11,271 bases of DNA, taken from assembly GCA_028293465.1 (NCBI GenBank), contig JAQGOT010000767.1, positions 1 through 11,271 on the forward strand, in the 5' to 3' direction. This stretch comes from Pedosphaera sp. GTDB lineage: Bacteria; Verrucomicrobiota; Verrucomicrobiia; Limisphaerales; Pedosphaeraceae. Position 1 is the stretch's first letter; every line of letters starts with the position of its first letter. The position numbers and the translations under genes are program-made. Below are positions 8,431-11,271 of this stretch, piece after piece. A model generated the notes under the pieces. It saw nothing but the letters and a program-made list of their open reading frames with translations, was not told the DNA's origin and made no database searches.

Positions 8431-8482
8431 GGTGTAGTAACCAGCTACACCCCTCCGATGCCCGCGCCATGAACGCGCGGGC
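8431..8482. repeat. Two further stem-loops next to the first
   Basis: A 7-bp stem (GGTGTAG 8431-8437, CTACACC 8445-8451, 7-nt loop) is followed by a GC-only 8-bp stem (GCCCGCGC 8460-8467, GCGCGGGC 8475-8482, 7-nt loop). With the 12-bp hairpin they fill the 124-bp gap between the TGA of the coiled-coil gene and the next start. On the minus strand the GC-only stem comes 4 nt after that TGA, where a transcript end or processing site would sit. Confidence 0.65.
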
Positions 8483-8486
8483 AAAT

Positions 8487-9068
8487 TCAAACTATGGGCG
8501 AGCGCGGGTGTCCACTTTTGAAGCGCTCGATTACGGCGATCATGTTTTCCGCCCGTGCCAAAGGTTCCGAAGTGCTGTACTGGTTCAGGAACAATTGCAG
8601 CCAGCGGTGCGCTTCCGAAAACGGAATGACAGCTTTGAGGGCCAGCTTGCAGCGGTGGGCATCCCCGCCGCAGATCGTGAGCATCTCAGGTTCTAATTTC
8701 TTGATGATGGCCTCAACTTGGGCGCGGGATTCATGGCGGGCCAGAACAACCATTTCAGCTTCCAAAGCTTCGATCTGCTCACCAATGGTTTTTAAATAAG
8801 CCTGGTTGCGTCGGCGTACACCGGGCAACAGTTCAAGCTTGGTGTTCAACACAGACAACTCACGAAGCTTTTCGTCCGTTGCCTTGTCAAAGTGCTGATC
8901 TCCCGGTTGGTGAGCAGTCAGAGCTTCACCTATCGGCCCGCTCAACTCCTGTTTTAGCCGGGCAGAGTCCGCCTCAAGTTGAGGATGGACCGTATCCAGG
9001 CGGGCCAATTCGCCTTGGGTTTCGCGGTAGGTTTTGGCCAGCTTTTTAAGCGATTCGAGTTTTTGCAT
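8487..9068 (-). CDS. Coiled-coil protein following capsid gene, 193 aa
   Basis: The start MQKLESLKKLAKTYRE at 9068 is favoured because the longer version (ATG at 9236) would overlap the end of the capsid gene by well over 100 bp and starts with low-quality sequence. Residues 1-45 and about 66-125 are charged, heptad-rich and helical (for example LRELSVLNTKLELL and IGEQIEALEAEM), predicting coiled coils. The C-terminal part (about 130-185) has two Cys and a helical HRWLQLFLNQY stretch. It is soluble, with no signal or membrane segment. It begins 31 bp after the capsid stop in the same operon. A coiled coil beside a capsid gene could be a scaffold or minor head protein, though scaffolds usually precede the capsid gene. 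I do not recognise the family. Confidence 0.7.
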   Translation of the reverse strand: MQKLESLKKLAKTYRETQGELARLDTVHPQLEADSARLKQELSGPIGEALTAHQPGDQHFDKATDEKLRELSVLNTKLELLPGVRRRNQAYLKTIGEQIEALEAEMVVLARHESRAQVEAIIKKLEPEMLTICGGDAHRCKLALKAVIPFSEAHRWLQLFLNQYSTSEPLARAENMIAVIERFKSGHPRSPIV

Positions 9069-9099
9069 GGTTGGTGTGTGGGGGTTTGCCTGGATAATT

Positions 9100-10158
9100 C
9101 TATTGGCTTTTGAACAGGATTCCGCCGCGCTGATCGCCAACGCCCGCGCCAAACATGCTGGAAATGCGCTGTGTTGCCGCGCCCATCTGGTGATTGACGT
9201 ACTGCACTTGATGCACCGAAAGGCCGGTGGCGGCATCGGTGACCGTGGTTACGGTGCCATTGTTGGCATCGGGGAACGCCTGGGTGTAGTCGGCGGGCAG
9301 GCGGGCAGATATAACCAGGGCGGATTTGCAACCCGCAAAGCCGAACATGTTGCCGGTATTGGGGAGATTTGGCACTTCGACGGGGTCAAAACCGGCCATC
9401 TTGGGGAGCTTGTTGTCAGTGACCATCTCGGGCGACTGGATGGCAGCGAAGTAAGCCAACGAAGTGTCATTCCCAAGCTGCATGTAGTACGGCGTGTTGA
9501 GAAGCGCGTAACGCCCAATGTGTGGAACGCCCAACGGATTTAAAACCCCGGCCGCAGCGCCCAAGGTGGCCTTTACGAAATCAATCAGGCTGCATACAAC
9601 CGGCGCGTTGGTGAAGTTGGCGGCGGTCATTTTGGTATAGACCAGGTCGCAAAAACTGGAGGCAAGCGCATAGGAGGCGGCGGGCGCGGCTTCATCGAAT
9701 AAGCGACGCACGGTGCCGCCAAGCTGGTTGGAATTGAAGGTTATTGGAACGCCCTTGAATTCGGTGATGGTGACCGGAACATCGGTGGTGACCACGTTCG
9801 CATCGGGCCAACCCGTGACGGGGTCGTAGGTCTGCACAGCGGGAATGGCAACAATGCGGGCATCGACCACCTGGTCCAACTTTGCTTTCTCGCTGCTGAA
9901 ATCGGTCGAAATCATGGAAAGCAGCGGCAACTGTGTAACGAACAGTTCAAGGGTGCGTTGGGAAATGAGCGTGCCAGCAAGCGTGCCCAAGCTGTTCGCG
10001 GCCATGAGTTCGACCATGCCGAAAGGCATATCGTCGCCTTCGGCCAGGCGCGGTTTGAACTCTTTGGCATAGAGTGCGCCGCGTGCTTTTGGATCTTGCT
10101 CCTTCATGTAGGCGAGCAGGACGCTTGCCGTGGAGGCTCTGGTGATTTGGGTTCTCAT
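9100..10158 (-). CDS. Phage major capsid protein candidate (HK97-fold type)
   Basis: This 352-residue protein has no signal peptide and the size of a phage coat subunit. Residues 60-90 (TLISQRTLELFVTQLPLLSM) read as a helical N-arm. Residues 125-180 contain TDVPVTITEFKGVPITFNSN followed by a long helix (VRRLFDEAAPAASYALASSF), the strand-turn-spine-helix order of HK97-like and P22-like coat proteins. The C-terminal part (279-352) has SALVISARLP, GTVTTVTDAATGLSVHQVQY and FGAGVGDQRGG, a pattern I recognise from coat proteins. The assignment rests on motif resemblance, not a search. Its ATG overlaps the upstream TGA by 4 bp (ATGA), so it is translated from the same message as the HTH regulator. 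No clear Shine-Dalgarno sequence is present. A membrane-associated or non-HK97 capsid seems less likely, because no membrane segment or jelly-roll signature is seen. Confidence 0.7.
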   Translation of the reverse strand: MRTQITRASTASVLLAYMKEQDPKARGALYAKEFKPRLAEGDDMPFGMVELMAANSLGTLAGTLISQRTLELFVTQLPLLSMISTDFSSEKAKLDQVVDARIVAIPAVQTYDPVTGWPDANVVTTDVPVTITEFKGVPITFNSNQLGGTVRRLFDEAAPAASYALASSFCDLVYTKMTAANFTNAPVVCSLIDFVKATLGAAAGVLNPLGVPHIGRYALLNTPYYMQLGNDTSLAYFAAIQSPEMVTDNKLPKMAGFDPVEVPNLPNTGNMFGFAGCKSALVISARLPADYTQAFPDANNGTVTTVTDAATGLSVHQVQYVNHQMGAATQRISSMFGAGVGDQRGGILFKSQ

Positions 10159-10601
10159 GATTGCTTGGTATGGGGTTCGGATGGTTGGGGGGCGGTTGGT
10201 TTAGGGTTGGTAACGGCGGCGCGGGCAAAGACTTCCTTGATGAAGTCGGCTTTGCTGTAGCAACCGCTGAAATCGGCGCGGATCGCGGCGGCTTGGGAGC
10301 GCATGAAATCGCGTTCGACCAAGTAAGGATCGAAGCCAAACACCAGGACGCACTTTTTGCGCTGGGCCAGGGTGCTGGCATCGGACCAAATGGCGCGGGT
10401 GTAACCCAAGCCCGCCTCTACGCGGTGGCGGGTGCGCTGGCAGGGGAAATTGCTGGTGATGGCTGCGGAAAGACAGAGCGAGGACATACCACAACGCGCG
10501 GCCAATTCTCCCACCGTTAAGCCATCCTGGATAATGGCAATCCGCACGGTGTTTGCTTCCACCGTTTTCGGCTTTCTCATCTTTGCAATCGCGCTGGCCA
10601 T
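10155..10601 (-). CDS. HTH DNA-binding regulator, first gene of leftward phage operon
   Basis: 148 residues. Residues 20-75 form a helix-turn-helix region: VRIAIIQDGLTVGELAARCG, then MSSLCLSAAITSNF and RTRHRVEAGLGYTRAIWSDAS. The closing 'VEAGLGYTRAIW' resembles the 've.aLg..p..IWP.R' ending of Ner/Nlp-type phage regulators; this likeness is suggestive only. The C-terminal half (90-130, GFDPYLVERDFMRSQAAAIR) is helical and unassigned, followed by a Pro-rich tail. Start ATG is at 10601; a second in-frame ATG at 10580 (MRKPKTVEAN) is possible. It is divergent from the XRE-type repressor across 188 bp and overlaps the capsid start by 4 bp, so it could control, or be co-expressed with, the structural genes. 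Confidence 0.7.
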   Translation of the reverse strand: MASAIAKMRKPKTVEANTVRIAIIQDGLTVGELAARCGMSSLCLSAAITSNFPCQRTRHRVEAGLGYTRAIWSDASTLAQRKKCVLVFGFDPYLVERDFMRSQAAAIRADFSGCYSKADFIKEVFARAAVTNPKPTAPQPSEPHTKQS

Positions 10602-10789
10602 GGTTCAAAAAATTAGCGCTCGGTGCGCTTTAACGGTCCCTAGTTGAGCAGGCGGGCTGCGGAGTTGGCTTTCGTTTACGTCGTTAACGTCGCGCCTTTC
10701 ACGCTCACACTAAACCATGTAATCCCACGCAACGATGGGACTGTCAAACACTATTTGAAGTTTTCAGCGGGGACGGATACTTAAAAGGG
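10602..10789. promoter_or_regulatory. Divergent promoter/operator region between HTH regulator and XRE repressor
   Basis: A 188-bp spacer separates two divergent regulator genes, the usual place for a lysis-lysogeny switch. On the minus strand there is a perfect -35 hexamer TTGACA (complement of 10742-10747); the best -10 at 17-bp spacing (10719-10724, GATTAC) is weak. On the plus strand TGTAAT (10718-10723) is a good -10 with only a weak -35. ACGTCG occurs twice (10678-10683 and 10687-10692), and the 8-bp palindrome CGTTAACG (10682-10689) overlaps both copies; these are operator candidates. TCCCA/TGGGA (10723-10727, 10736-10740) is a weak additional dyad. Confidence 0.45.
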
Positions 10790-11271
10790 ATGGCCAAAAC
10801 GAGCGGTCTAATGAATGACCGAGAAAGGGCGATCTGTGCGCGGGTGAAGCAGTTTCGCGAGCAGATCAAATGGCCGCAACCGGCTTTGGCAAGCGAGTTG
10901 GGATTGACCAAGGACAAGCTGGCCAGCATCGAGTATGGCCGCACTCCGCTGCGTTACAACACAGCCATTCAGCTCTGCCATGTCTTTGATCTAAACCCGC
11001 ATTGGCTGGCGACAGGCACGGGCAACATGAGGCCAACAAATGCCCTCCAGATGTTTCCCACTTTGGAAACCGTCGCAAAGGACCGGCTTTTTACCGAGGT
11101 GCTCGATGCGGAGTTGACAGAAGCCGGGCCTAAGCGGACGGTCAAGGATTCCAAAACGGCCACGGTGGCGGATCGTGACTACGTCGCGGAGTTGATGAAG
11201 GCGGTTATTGAGAGTTCGGATGCGGGGAATTTTGCCAGCCCGGAAGATCGGATGTTGTTTGCAAAGGAAGC
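10790..11271 (+). CDS. XRE-family (Cro/CI-type) phage repressor, 3'-partial
   Basis: The frame is open from ATG 10790 to the window end: 160 codons plus two bases, with no stop. Residues 30-76 give a classical XRE HTH: QPALASELGLTKDKLASIEY followed by GRTPLRYNTAIQLCHVFDLN, then PHWLATG. The 'I.YGRTPLRYNTAIQLC.VF...P.WLATG' stretch is typical of phage repressors. The remainder (80-160, helical and charged) is a C-terminal region whose end is missing, so a peptidase or oligomerisation domain cannot be judged. Start choice is uncertain: AAAAGGG abuts ATG 10790 with no spacer, while ATG 10811 has only an imperfect GAGCGG 4 bp upstream. It is divergent from the HTH regulator and the structural operon, as expected for a repressor of a lysogenic switch. 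Confidence 0.75.
   Translation, partial: MAKTSGLMNDRERAICARVKQFREQIKWPQPALASELGLTKDKLASIEYGRTPLRYNTAIQLCHVFDLNPHWLATGTGNMRPTNALQMFPTLETVAKDRLFTEVLDAELTEAGPKRTVKDSKTATVADRDYVAELMKAVIESSDAGNFASPEDRMLFAKE

Noticed and set aside
8363..8470. Longer start for the 147-residue protein
   Set aside because: The added region is the spacer holding two stem-loops (a third spans its start codon) and shows no coding features.
9069..9236. Longer start for the coiled-coil protein
   Set aside because: It would overlap the capsid gene by well over 100 bp in another frame; the ATG at 9068 gives a clean coiled-coil start after a 31-bp gap.
1..11271. CRISPR array, tRNA or rRNA gene, or insertion-sequence ends
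   Set aside because: No regularly spaced identical repeats, cloverleaf-like sequence, rRNA-like segment or transposase was seen on reading both strands.

Overview
This 11.3 kb window looks like DNA from a Verrucomicrobiota bacterium (Pedosphaera/Limisphaerales-like; inferred from protein style, not from a marker gene). GC is fairly high. The left half holds two very large secreted proteins assembled from Ig-like, LamG, PPC-like, lysyl-oxidase and Calx-beta-like modules, with a C-terminal 'RFYR' module. That architecture is typical of soil and freshwater members of this phylum.

Left part (1-6300, plus strand): a 5'-truncated 1115-residue exoprotein contains a lysyl oxidase domain with its copper histidines and both quinone-cofactor residues. 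A strong hairpin terminator and a 455-bp non-coding spacer follow. Next is a second secreted protein (signal peptide, lectin-like N-terminal region, three Calx-beta-like repeats) whose last domain breaks off abruptly near base 6300.

Right part (6300-11271): a phage-derived block. A leftward operon starts at about 10601. It encodes an HTH regulator, an HK97-fold-type major capsid protein candidate (4-bp ATGA overlap with the regulator), a coiled-coil protein, a small helical protein, and a large virion surface or tail protein that runs open into the 6300 junction. A rightward XRE-type repressor, cut by the window end, is divergent from the operon across a 188-bp control region. No terminase, portal, protease, integrase or transposase is visible in the window.

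The most important feature is the junction near 6300. Two convergent genes each lose their recognisable protein character there and continue as antisense reading of the other. This is what an element inserted in a host gene, a later rearrangement, or a chimeric contig would look like. A second notable point is that the phage surface protein begins with the same PPC-like domain that occurs three times in the upstream exoprotein.
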